From: a bacterium
Lineage (GTDB): Bacteria > Bacillota_I > Bacilli_A > RFN20 > DUOF01
Direction: 5' to 3'
NCBI GenBank assembly: GCA_012839015.1
Contig: DUOF01000016.1
Span: 1 to 10,218, forward strand
DNA length: 10,218 nucleotides
Positions 1 through 6,596 of this stretch are shown here, in pieces (position 1 is the stretch's first letter; each line of letters begins with the position of its first letter). The position numbers were made by a program, and so were the translations under genes. The notes beneath the pieces are model-generated. The model saw only the letters and a program-made list of their open reading frames with translations, was not told where the DNA came from and did not search any database.

Positions 1-146
1 ACTACTGCAGCTAGGGAATAATTTTGTTCCCGTATATAAAACCAAAGAAAAACCGGAATTAATAATATACGGATAAGAGAAAGTATATTTGGTATAGTTA
101 TAATCTTATCGCTTGCTTTTTTTTCAGGGTTGTTATTGACACTCAT
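1..146 (-). CDS. pgsA: CDP-alcohol phosphatidyltransferase, PgsA-like (5' part, runs off the left edge)
   Basis: Only the first 48 codons are present. After a polar N-terminal stretch of about 15 residues the frame reads ITIPNILSLIRILLIPVFLW and then a Tyr-rich turn and LAAV. This is the characteristic start of phosphatidylglycerophosphate synthase (PgsA) and related CDP-alcohol phosphatidyltransferases: an amphipathic 'IPNxLTLxRI' segment leading into the first membrane helix. By family, the enzyme transfers a phosphatidyl group from CDP-diacylglycerol to glycerol-3-phosphate in the membrane. The catalytic DGxxAR-DGxxxD motif would lie beyond the edge and cannot be checked. The ATG at 144-146 is the only usable start, because an in-frame TGA lies three codons upstream. 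An AAAGGA ribosome-binding site (159-164) sits 12 bases before it, a slightly long spacing. The gene is head-to-head with the ysoA-like gene. PgsA is the likeliest member; another CDP-alcohol transferase is possible. Confidence 0.8.
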   Translation of the reverse strand, partial: MSVNNNPEKKASDKIITIPNILSLIRILLIPVFLWFYIREQNYSLAAV

Positions 147-485
147 TTTTTTAATTCATCCTTTGCATTAAGTATCTCTCATATTGACTAAAGAGTTTGT
201 TACTTAGATATATATTTAATTTAAATTTAATAGTATATTCTTTTACGAGATTTAAGTAATAGATTTATCTATTTCCTTAATCATTCATACATTAATACAA
301 TAATCTTAAATTAGTCACTAGTCAAGAAAAACCCTTGTTAAAGTGCTAAAAAAGGATGTTTCCGGGGTGCTTTTAGATTCGTCCTTATAGTCTTTTAGAT
401 AGTGAGTGTTAAATGGATAAACACATACTAATCTAGAGTTTAACGTGATAAATGTCTTATTATCGGCCCTATTTAGTATCAACTA

Positions 486-514
486 TTTACATAAAACTTA
501 AATTATGTTAAATT
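486..514 (+). promoter_or_regulatory. Candidate sigma-A-type promoter for the ysoA-like gene
   Basis: The -35-like TTTACA (486-491) is separated by 17 bases from a weak -10, TAAATT (509-514). The -10 is preceded by TG at 506-507, giving an extended -10 (TGTTAAATT). Transcription would begin near 521, leaving a leader of about 26 bases that contains the AGGAGG site. The -10 matches consensus at only four of six positions and the region is AT-rich, so a chance match is possible. Confidence 0.35.
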
Positions 515-535
515 AAAATAGTTATTTGATAGTCC

Positions 536-541
536 AGGAGG
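536..541 (+). promoter_or_regulatory. Ribosome-binding site that sets the ysoA-like start
   Basis: AGGAGG lies five bases before the ATG at 547. A TTG codon in the same frame at 526 would extend the protein by seven residues, but it lies upstream of this site, and the ribosome-binding site would then be inside the coding region. The ATG at 547 is therefore preferred. Confidence 0.85.
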
Positions 542-546
542 AAATA

Positions 547-1467
547 ATGAAAAAAATAATAGAAAGCTCAAGTAGTGAAGAAGATATTATTGTTTTTCTT
601 AATAATATAGATATTAAAGATAAAGAGGAAAGCGAATTAATAAATATCGTAAACCTTTTATATGAACATAGTAAATACAATGCTTGTATTCACTTTATTA
701 ATCTTAGTCTTGATTATTTCAAGAATAATTACTATGAAGTGGTCTTTATTCTTACTAAATGTTTAATAGAGATCAAGGACTTTAAGCGTGCTGGCGAGAT
801 TCTTAAAGAAGAGCTATCTATGCCATATATTCCTTATAAATACGAAGAGTTATTCATTAGTCTTGTTGCTGAAATAAATGCTAATACTAATGAACAGGCT
901 AAACCTAGTGCTCTAACTAAGGAAGAAATAACCAGTATTTTATTACTATCAGATAATTATGATTCTATATTACAAGTTATTATTGAACTGGATAGTTTAA
1001 ATACAAGGAATTATTTAAGTGAGATTGCTGAGTTCTTTTTAAGGGATAACATTAAAAACTTCTTTAAGGTGATGTTAGTAGATGTGCTTAGAAAGCAGAT
1101 GGTTAATCATGAATTTAAATATGATAACAATGGTAATATCTATAAGATTAATCCAATAGAGTCAAGCGATCTACTGACTACTAGTAGTTACTTAGAAGTG
1201 GAAACACTTTTGAGGGAAAATCTAGCTATTAAACATCCTGACATCTATGAGGTAGCTAGACAACTACTTGTCCTGTATCTAAGTTATAAATGGCCGCTTA
1301 CTTTAGAAGAAGATGAGCATTCAAAAATAGCCCATGCTATTCATTACTATTTAAAGGATCTTTACTCACTTGATCTAAGTGACGTTGCGTTAGAAGAGAT
1401 ATATGGTAATGAAACTAGTCAAATAAAAGGGTTTATCGCTTGTATTGAAAAGGCTGGGTCATTATAA
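547..1467 (+). CDS. ysoA: TPR-repeat-like cytoplasmic protein, YsoA family
   Basis: A protein of about 306 residues, largely helical, with no signal peptide or membrane segment. The N-terminal third alternates helices in a TPR-like pattern; 'NLLYEHSKYNACIHFINLSL' and 'ILTKCLIEIKDFKRAGEILK' look like successive repeat units. A loop rich in Asn, Thr and Pro (about residues 105-120) separates this from a second helical half that ends with a conserved-looking Tyr/Trp-rich segment. In B. subtilis a TPR protein, YsoA, lies directly upstream of tig, as here, and the sizes are similar (about 300-340 residues). Family assignment therefore rests on position plus repeat character rather than on a catalytic motif. 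The molecular role is unknown; such repeats normally mediate protein-protein contacts. The gene is followed after 52 bases by tig, which has its own promoter, so the two may be only partly co-transcribed. Confidence 0.7.
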   Translation: MKKIIESSSSEEDIIVFLNNIDIKDKEESELINIVNLLYEHSKYNACIHFINLSLDYFKNNYYEVVFILTKCLIEIKDFKRAGEILKEELSMPYIPYKYEELFISLVAEINANTNEQAKPSALTKEEITSILLLSDNYDSILQVIIELDSLNTRNYLSEIAEFFLRDNIKNFFKVMLVDVLRKQMVNHEFKYDNNGNIYKINPIESSDLLTTSSYLEVETLLRENLAIKHPDIYEVARQLLVLYLSYKWPLTLEEDEHSKIAHAIHYYLKDLYSLDLSDVALEEIYGNETSQIKGFIACIEKAGSL

Positions 1468-1496
1468 TTGTAAAGTTATCTGGCTTTTGATATAAT
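1468..1496 (+). promoter_or_regulatory. Sigma-A promoter of the tig-lonA-ysxC operon
   Basis: TTGTAA (1468-1473), a 17-base spacer, and a perfect TATAAT (1491-1496) preceded by TG at 1488-1489, which makes an extended -10. The -35 starts immediately after the ysoA-like stop codon. The predicted start near 1503 leaves a leader of only about 17-20 bases. No CIRCE inverted repeat or CtsR tandem heptad is visible around it, so heat-shock control of this operon through HrcA or CtsR is not supported by the sequence. Confidence 0.75.
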
Positions 1497-1519
1497 AATT
1501 AAATCAATAAGGGGGAAAT

Positions 1520-2803
1520 ATGATGGAAAAAGATATCAAAAAAATTGAAGAGGGTACTTATGAAATTACCTTGCAGACTAGTGGAGAAGAATGGAATAAA
1601 GAAATTGAATCTGCTTACAATAAACTAGCAAAGAATGTAGAGATTAAAGGTTTTAGAAAGGGAAAAGCTCCTAAAGATATGGTTAGAAGCAGAATCAAAC
1701 CTGAAAAAATGTTTAATGAGGCTATTAATTCTTTCCTAGAAAAGAATTTCGATAAAGTTATTAAAGAGGCGGGTCTAGCGTTATTTGATCAACCGCATCT
1801 TCATGTTGAAAAAATCAGTAATGAAGAATTAACTCTTAAAATACACGCAGTAGTAGAACCTACTGTAGAGTTAGGAAACTACAAAAATATAGAAATTGAC
1901 AAAGAAGTTGTTGTCGTTGTAGATGAAGACATCGATGCAAGAATCAAAGACTTACAAGAGAAAAACGCTGAACTAACAGTTAAAGAAGAAGGTACAGTTG
2001 AAGAAGGTAACACTGTTATCATTGACTTTGAAGGATTTTTAGGAGATAAACCATTTGAAGGTGGTAAAGCTAGTAAATACCAATTAGAAATTGGTTCTAA
2101 TAGTTTTATTCCAGGCTTTGAAGAACAAATCATTGGAATGAAATCAGGTGAAGACAAAGATATTAAAGTAACTTTCCCTGAAAACTATACTCCAGAGTTA
2201 AAAGGTAAGGAAGCTACCTTTAAGATTCATTTACATGAAATCAAGGTAAAAGAACTACCAAGTATTGATGATGAATTAGCACTTGATGCTAATTTAGATG
2301 ATGTTTCAACTCTAGAAGAGTTAAAAGAGCATTACCGTAAAGAACTATTCGCAGAGAAAGAAGCAGAGAATAACAATAAATCTTTAGAAAAACTATTAGA
2401 TGTAATTGTAAAGGGTAGTAAAGTTGAAGTTTCTAAATCTTTAATAGATAGAGAAGTTTCTTCTAGAATCGAAGGATTGAAAGCTGACTTAGAAAGACAA
2501 GGAAATACCTATGAAGGCTACTTAGAACAGATTAAAACTAAAGAAGAAGATTTTGTGAATAATACTAGGGAACAAACTAAAAATAATATAAACTTTGCTT
2601 TTGTCATTATGGAAATTGCTAAGCAAGAGAAAATTGAGGTCAGCGAAGAAGAAATTGATAAGGATCTAGAAGAGATTGCTAAAATGTATGGACAATCTGT
2701 AGAAAATATCAAAAACATGCTACAAGACCGTCTGCACGGATTAAGACAAGATAAACTATTTAGAAAAGTTTATGACTTTCTAAAAACAGTCAATAATTTA
2801 TAA
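1520..2803 (+). CDS. tig: Trigger factor, ribosome-associated chaperone and peptidyl-prolyl isomerase
   Basis: At 427 residues this is the normal family length (about 425-432). The N-terminal ribosome-binding domain carries the signature GFRKGKAP at residues 44-51, the loop that docks on ribosomal protein L23 at the exit tunnel. An FKBP-type peptidyl-prolyl isomerase domain covers about residues 155-245 (VIIDFEGFLGDKPFEGG, IPGFEEQIIGMKSGE, then a ...FPENY segment). The C-terminal region to 427 is the charged helical substrate-binding domain. The protein shields nascent chains in the cytoplasm. Two adjacent ATG codons occur. The AGGGGG site at 1510-1515 is four bases from the first (1520) and seven from the second (1523); the second fits the spacing used by neighbouring genes better, a one-residue difference. 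lonA follows after 20 bases. In B. subtilis clpX lies next to tig; it is missing here. Confidence 0.97.
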   Translation: MMEKDIKKIEEGTYEITLQTSGEEWNKEIESAYNKLAKNVEIKGFRKGKAPKDMVRSRIKPEKMFNEAINSFLEKNFDKVIKEAGLALFDQPHLHVEKISNEELTLKIHAVVEPTVELGNYKNIEIDKEVVVVVDEDIDARIKDLQEKNAELTVKEEGTVEEGNTVIIDFEGFLGDKPFEGGKASKYQLEIGSNSFIPGFEEQIIGMKSGEDKDIKVTFPENYTPELKGKEATFKIHLHEIKVKELPSIDDELALDANLDDVSTLEELKEHYRKELFAEKEAENNNKSLEKLLDVIVKGSKVEVSKSLIDREVSSRIEGLKADLERQGNTYEGYLEQIKTKEEDFVNNTREQTKNNINFAFVIMEIAKQEKIEVSEEEIDKDLEEIAKMYGQSVENIKNMLQDRLHGLRQDKLFRKVYDFLKTVNNL

Positions 2804-2823
2804 AAATAAAGAGGAGGTTTAAT

Positions 2824-5181
2824 ATGGAAGGAAACATTAAAAAAGTAACTTTACCTATAATTTCAATCAAGGGATCTGTCTTATTTCCACATATAAGTGC
2901 CTCATTAGATATAATTAGAGAAAACGAAATAGCGTCAGTTAAAGAAACTATTTCAAACCACGATGAACTTATAGTTATCACAACTGAAATAGATTCTAAA
3001 AAGGACGAATTTGACAAAGATAACCTTTATGATATAGGTGTTGTTGCTAGAATCAGGAGTTCGCGTCAAAACCCAGATGGTTCTTATAAAATAAGTGTTG
3101 TTGCCCTTGATAAAGTCAAAATATTTGATATTTATGAAGAAAATAATATTAATTTAGTGAATTTTTCTGTGGTAAATGATGTACAAGGTGAATTTGAAAA
3201 CGAGGCTGCTCTAGTAAGAGCGATTGCTAAGAATTTAGAAGGTCGCAATTTAGCCTTTTCTAAAATGCCACCTGCAGTATCAAATACACTAGCTAAAGGA
3301 GTATCTTCTAGTATCTTAGCTAATACTCTTTGTTATTATCTAGATGTTGATCTAGCTAAGAAGCAAGAACTATTAAAAATTGATAGTATTAATGGTAAAT
3401 TAGAAGCTATTATCGATAGATTAAACCAAGAAAAGTTAATCAATGAGATAGAACAAGAAATTAATGCTAAAATGAAGAAAAGACTAGAAGACTCGCAAAA
3501 AGATTATATCTTAAGAGAAAAACTTAAAATTATTAAAGAAGAACTAGGAGACGTCTCTTCAAAAGATGAGGATATTGAGAAAATAAAGAAGAAGCTTAAT
3601 GAAAACCCTTATCCTGAGAAGATTAAGGAAAAAATCCTAAATGAATTAAAAAAATATGAGATGACACCGAGTGCATCACCTGAATCTGCGATTACCAGGA
3701 ACTATATTGATTTGCTAATGGATCTTCCATGGTACCAAAGAAGTGAAGAAAATATCAATATAGCTAAGGTTGAACAAGTTCTTAATGAAGACCATTACGG
3801 ATTAGAACAACCTAAAAATAGAATTATCGAATACTTAGCAGTAAGAAAATTCACTGATTCTATTAAGGCACCGATTCTTTGCCTTATCGGGCCACCAGGC
3901 GTTGGGAAGACTTCCCTAGCCCTTTCTATTGCAAGAGCACTTGAAAGGAACATGGTTAAGATTTCCCTAGGTGGTATTCATGATGAATCTGAAATAAGAG
4001 GACACCGCCGTACTTATATTGGTGCTCTACCTGGTAAAATCATGCAAGGGATGAGGAAGGCTAAAGTTCTTAACCCGGTCTTTGTTCTAGATGAGATTGA
4101 TAAGTTATCTTCTGATTATAAAGGAGATCCATCAAGTGCTCTTTTAGAAGTACTAGATCCAGAACAAAATAGTATGTTCAACGACCATTATGTAGAAGAG
4201 CCATTTGATTTATCAAATGTCTTATTTATTGCTACTGCTAACTACATTGGCAACATACCACCAGCCTTAAGGGACCGTTTAGAAATCATTAATATGAGTT
4301 CTTATACTGAAATAGAGAAACTAAATATAGCTAAGAATCACTTGATACCTAAACAACTTAAGTCACATAACTTAGACAAACAAAAGATAGCCTTTAGTGA
4401 TGACTCTATCTTACATATTATTAGATATTACACTAAAGAAAGCGGAGTTCGTCAACTTGAAAGACTAATCGCTGAAATATGTCGTAAGATAATCACTTCT
4501 CACTTAAAAGAGAATGAAGAAGGTAAAGTTATTGAAGCCCTAGTAGATATCAATAAAGTTAAAGAAGTTTTAGGACAAGAAAAGTTTGATTATATCAAAA
4601 AGGAAAAGACTGATGAAGTAGGTTTAGTAAATGGTCTAGCCTATACCGATTACGGTGGCGATATTCTACCAGTTGAAGTAAACTACTTCCCTGGTAAAGG
4701 AAAACTAGTCGTTACCGGAAGTCTAGGAGACGTTATGAAAGAATCTGCTAATATTGGTTTTGATTATATTAAAGCTAATGCTAAAAAATTTGGTATTGAT
4801 GAGGAATTATTCGCTAAAATAGATATCCATATTCATGTACCCGAAGGTGCGGTTAAAAAGGATGGTCCAAGTGCCGGTGTAACAATGGCTACTGCCATTG
4901 TTAGTGCCCTAACTGATATCCCGGTGAGAAATGATGTTGCTATGACTGGTGAAATCACTCTTAGAGGTAATGTTCTAGCTATCGGAGGATTAAAAGAAAA
5001 ATCCATTTCAGCTCATCGAGCAGGTATTAAAACCATTATTATTCCTAAAGATAATGAAAAGAACCTAGAAGATATCCCAGCTCTAGTAAAAGATACTACT
5101 GAAATAGTCTTCGCTAATAAGTTTGATGATGTTCTAAATATCGCTTTAGTTAATAAAGGTAATAACCGTGTCTCTATCTAA
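2824..5181 (+). CDS. lon: ATP-dependent protease LonA
   Basis: At 785 residues this matches the LonA family (B. subtilis about 774, E. coli 784). Domains in order: an N-terminal substrate-recognition domain (about 8-200); a long charged coiled coil (about 200-280); an AAA+ module with Walker A GPPGVGKT at 356-363, Walker B FVLDEID with D423-E424, and an arginine-finger region 'PPALRDRLE'; and a C-terminal serine-lysine protease domain. The catalytic serine is S683 in DGPSAG. The partner lysine is K726 in GGLKEK, exactly 43 residues later as in E. coli (S679/K722). All key residues are intact. There is no membrane segment, so this is soluble LonA rather than LonB. It degrades misfolded and regulatory proteins in the cytoplasm. 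A strong GAGGAGG site (2811-2817) is placed six bases before the ATG. The 3' end overlaps ysxC by 14 bases. Confidence 0.98.
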   Translation: MEGNIKKVTLPIISIKGSVLFPHISASLDIIRENEIASVKETISNHDELIVITTEIDSKKDEFDKDNLYDIGVVARIRSSRQNPDGSYKISVVALDKVKIFDIYEENNINLVNFSVVNDVQGEFENEAALVRAIAKNLEGRNLAFSKMPPAVSNTLAKGVSSSILANTLCYYLDVDLAKKQELLKIDSINGKLEAIIDRLNQEKLINEIEQEINAKMKKRLEDSQKDYILREKLKIIKEELGDVSSKDEDIEKIKKKLNENPYPEKIKEKILNELKKYEMTPSASPESAITRNYIDLLMDLPWYQRSEENINIAKVEQVLNEDHYGLEQPKNRIIEYLAVRKFTDSIKAPILCLIGPPGVGKTSLALSIARALERNMVKISLGGIHDESEIRGHRRTYIGALPGKIMQGMRKAKVLNPVFVLDEIDKLSSDYKGDPSSALLEVLDPEQNSMFNDHYVEEPFDLSNVLFIATANYIGNIPPALRDRLEIINMSSYTEIEKLNIAKNHLIPKQLKSHNLDKQKIAFSDDSILHIIRYYTKESGVRQLERLIAEICRKIITSHLKENEEGKVIEALVDINKVKEVLGQEKFDYIKKEKTDEVGLVNGLAYTDYGGDILPVEVNYFPGKGKLVVTGSLGDVMKESANIGFDYIKANAKKFGIDEELFAKIDIHIHVPEGAVKKDGPSAGVTMATAIVSALTDIPVRNDVAMTGEITLRGNVLAIGGLKEKSISAHRAGIKTIIIPKDNEKNLEDIPALVKDTTEIVFANKFDDVLNIALVNKGNNRVSI

Positions 5182-5743
5182 TGTATCATTTGTAATATCT
5201 GCTCCTAATAAGAAGAGTTGGCCAAATGATAATCTTAGTGAAGTGTGTATCCTTGGCAAGAGTAACGTTGGTAAATCTACCTTTATTAATACCCTTTGCA
5301 ACAATAAGAAACTAGCCCGAGTCTCTTCTACACCAGGAAGAACTAGGTTGCTTAATTTCTTTGCTGTAGGAGACTCATTTAGGCTTGTAGATGCTCCAGG
5401 GTATGGGTATGCTAAAACAACGCTAAAAGAGGATGCTAGCTTCGCTTCTATGATGGAAGAGTATATCTTTGAAAGAGATAACGCAGTCTTATTCATACTA
5501 TTAATAGATTCTAGGCATTATCCTAGTGAAGATGATATATTATGTTATGAAATGCTTAAAAAAGCAAACAAGAATATTCTAGTAGTAGCCACGAAGAGTG
5601 ATAAGTTAAATCAAAGTCTAAGGGCTAAACTAAAGAAAAATATGGCTGAGGCTTTTGGCAAAGATATTAAATACCAGTTAGTAAACTATAATGATCAAAA
5701 GCTGTTTAAAGAGATTGAAAATATTATTGCTAAATACGTTTAA
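5168..5743 (+). CDS. ysxC: Ribosome biogenesis GTPase YsxC/YihA (EngB)
   Basis: A 191-residue TrmE-Era-EngA-like GTPase, close to the usual 195-210. Visible G motifs are the P-loop GKSNVGKS (30-37), the G2 region SSTPGRTR (53-60), G3 DAPG (75-78, followed by YGYAK as in the family) and G4 TKSD (142-145). The G5 position (about 171-176, LVNYND) lacks the usual Ser-Ser/Ser-Ala, which is a mild divergence. The family acts in the cytoplasm on late assembly of the large ribosomal subunit and is essential in B. subtilis. The start is GTG at 5168, inside the lonA 3' end in another frame. AAAGG (5155-5159) lies eight bases before it, and no alternative start would keep the conserved 'VISA' segment. 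The 14-base overlap implies translational coupling to lonA. lonA-ysxC adjacency is the same in B. subtilis. An intrinsic terminator follows directly. Confidence 0.95.
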   Translation: MSLSNVSFVISAPNKKSWPNDNLSEVCILGKSNVGKSTFINTLCNNKKLARVSSTPGRTRLLNFFAVGDSFRLVDAPGYGYAKTTLKEDASFASMMEEYIFERDNAVLFILLIDSRHYPSEDDILCYEMLKKANKNILVVATKSDKLNQSLRAKLKKNMAEAFGKDIKYQLVNYNDQKLFKEIENIIAKYV

Positions 5744-5771
5744 AACAAGGTTATAAAAAGCCTTGTTTTTT
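5742..5771 (+). terminator. Intrinsic terminator of the tig-lonA-ysxC operon
   Basis: AAAACAAGG (5742-5750) pairs with CCTTGTTTT (5761-5769) around a 10-base loop, and the T run continues to 5771. The stem overlaps the ysxC stop codon. It separates the housekeeping operon from the spore-coat genes. Confidence 0.8.
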
Positions 5772-5779
5772 CATACCCT
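5751..5779 (+). promoter_or_regulatory. Possible mother-cell (sigma-E or sigma-K) promoter of the spoVID-ysxE unit
   Basis: CATACCCT (5772-5779) resembles the sigma-E -10 (CATACAnT, one mismatch) and the sigma-K -10 (CATAnnnT). Fourteen bases upstream is TTATAAA (5751-5757), a weak match to the sigma-E -35. The predicted start near 5786 would leave a leader of about 15 bases with AAAGGGGG at 5786-5793. In B. subtilis spoVID is transcribed by sigma-E, which agrees. No comparable sigma-A promoter was seen. The -35 overlaps the preceding terminator loop, and the match could be chance. Confidence 0.35.
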
Positions 5780-5800
5780 TTATACAAAGGGGGTTATGTA

Positions 5801-6595
5801 ATGAGAATTATTAATTTGGATAAAAAGATAATTATCAATGGTAATGTCGAAGACTTATTAATAATTAATATTGATGATGATATTAATTATATTGAGGAAA
5901 TAGAAGGCATTAAAACAATCGGGACGGTTGATGTAACCGGGAGTGTAAAGACTGCAGAAGGTGTAGAAGAGTTTGAAGAGTGTTTTAATGTCGATTTTTT
6001 CAGTGAATACAGTTATATCGAAGATAGAAATAAGTTAGAGATGATCGTTGATGATTTTGAATACACTATTAAAGATAATATATTAGAACTACGTATTAAA
6101 TTAAAGATACTAGGTCTAAAAGAAGTTGATAAATCGTTTCCTGCCGAGGAAGATAGTAAACTTACTAAGCAAAAGGAAATGGTAGAGAAAATAAAGAAAG
6201 AAATCAGTGAACCCAAGATTGAAATTGGCGAACTAGAAGATAACGATCTTTTTAATTATGATGATGATCTTGATATCCAGGTATTTGATTTAAGGGAAAA
6301 CTTTGAGGAAGAACAAGAAGAACAAGAAGAAGAGGTGAAGGAACCTAAAGTAGAAAAGACTCTAATTAGGAGAATAGACAAGGTAGAAGAAGTTGCAAAA
6401 ACTAGTCTGATTACTCAAGTGTTTGGTAATAAGCGTATAAAGGAAGAGGTTAGTTGGAAACTTCATGTTGTTCGTAATGAGAAAACTCTTGAAGAAATAG
6501 CTAACAAATATCAAGTAGATTTAGAGAAACTTAAAAAGCTAAATAAAATTGTGGATATTGAGGAAGGTAAATTAATATTTTTACCGATCGATTAA
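5801..6595 (+). CDS. spoVID: SpoVID-like spore coat morphogenetic protein, short form, C-terminal LysM
   Basis: 264 residues, against about 575 for B. subtilis SpoVID. The N-terminal region (about 13-107) has the SpoVID-type beta-rich domain: 'VDVTGSVKT', then 'CFNVDFFSEYSYI', 'VDDFEYTI' and 'LELRIKLKILGLKE'. A charged low-complexity linker (about 110-200) includes a run of Glu/Gln (168-178). The C-terminal 45 residues (219-264) form a LysM domain: WKLHVVRNEKTLEEIANKY, then a Leu/Asn turn and 'GKLIFLPID'. By family, SpoVID works on the forespore surface in the mother cell, linking the SpoIVA basement layer to later coat proteins; its LysM binds peptidoglycan precursors. Nearly all of the long acidic middle region of the B. 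subtilis protein is missing. AGGGGG (5788-5793) lies seven bases before the ATG. It is coupled to the ysxE-like gene, as in B. subtilis. Confidence comes from architecture and synteny together. Confidence 0.8.
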   Translation: MRIINLDKKIIINGNVEDLLIINIDDDINYIEEIEGIKTIGTVDVTGSVKTAEGVEEFEECFNVDFFSEYSYIEDRNKLEMIVDDFEYTIKDNILELRIKLKILGLKEVDKSFPAEEDSKLTKQKEMVEKIKKEISEPKIEIGELEDNDLFNYDDDLDIQVFDLRENFEEEQEEQEEEVKEPKVEKTLIRRIDKVEEVAKTSLITQVFGNKRIKEEVSWKLHVVRNEKTLEEIANKYQVDLEKLKKLNKIVDIEEGKLIFLPID

Positions 6596-6596
6596 A

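Larger units (their letters stand above)
147..546. other. Divergent intergenic region of about 400 bases
   Basis: This is the spacer between the leftward PgsA-like gene and the rightward ysoA-like gene. It is very AT-rich, with a tract around 205-237 that contains the 10-base palindrome AATTTAAATT. It also has a more GC-balanced island at about 355-376 (GGATGTTTCCGGGGTGC). CTTTTAGAT occurs twice, at 370-378 and 392-400. CTAAAA (346-351) could pair with TTTTAG (371-376) around a small GGA/TCC stem, but there is no long T run, so I do not call a terminator. No tRNA, T-box or other riboswitch signature was recognised. The only stop-free stretch of any length is about 47 codons on the minus strand and has no convincing start. 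Promoters for both flanking genes must lie here; only the rightward one gave a reasonable candidate. Confidence 0.5.

Noticed and set aside
2..76. Forward open frame from the left edge ending in TAA, resembling the C-terminus of a protein
   Set aside because: The opposite strand encodes a clear phosphatidyltransferase N-terminus over the same bases with a proper ATG, so the forward frame is its antisense shadow.
72..124. Inverted repeat GATAAGA/TCTTATC followed by eight T, resembling a rightward terminator
   Set aside because: The loop is long (25 bases), the T run starts six bases after the stem, and the bases are coding for the leftward PgsA-like gene.
313..325. AGTCA repeats resembling a CtsR heat-shock operator
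   Set aside because: The repeat period is 7 bases rather than the 10 of the CtsR tandem heptads, and no such repeat lies at the tig-lon promoter.
323..349. AAGTGCTAA resembling the right half of a CIRCE (HrcA) operator
   Set aside because: The matching left half nine bases upstream is absent (CAAGAAAAA), and the site is far from the chaperone and protease promoter.
338..482. Minus-strand stop-free run of about 47 codons in the intergenic region
   Set aside because: It has only a TTG start, no ribosome-binding site and no recognisable motif. A run of this length is expected by chance in several hundred bases of six frames.
526..546. TTG start giving seven extra residues on the ysoA-like protein
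   Set aside because: The AGGAGG site would lie inside the coding region, and it is ideally placed for the ATG at 547.
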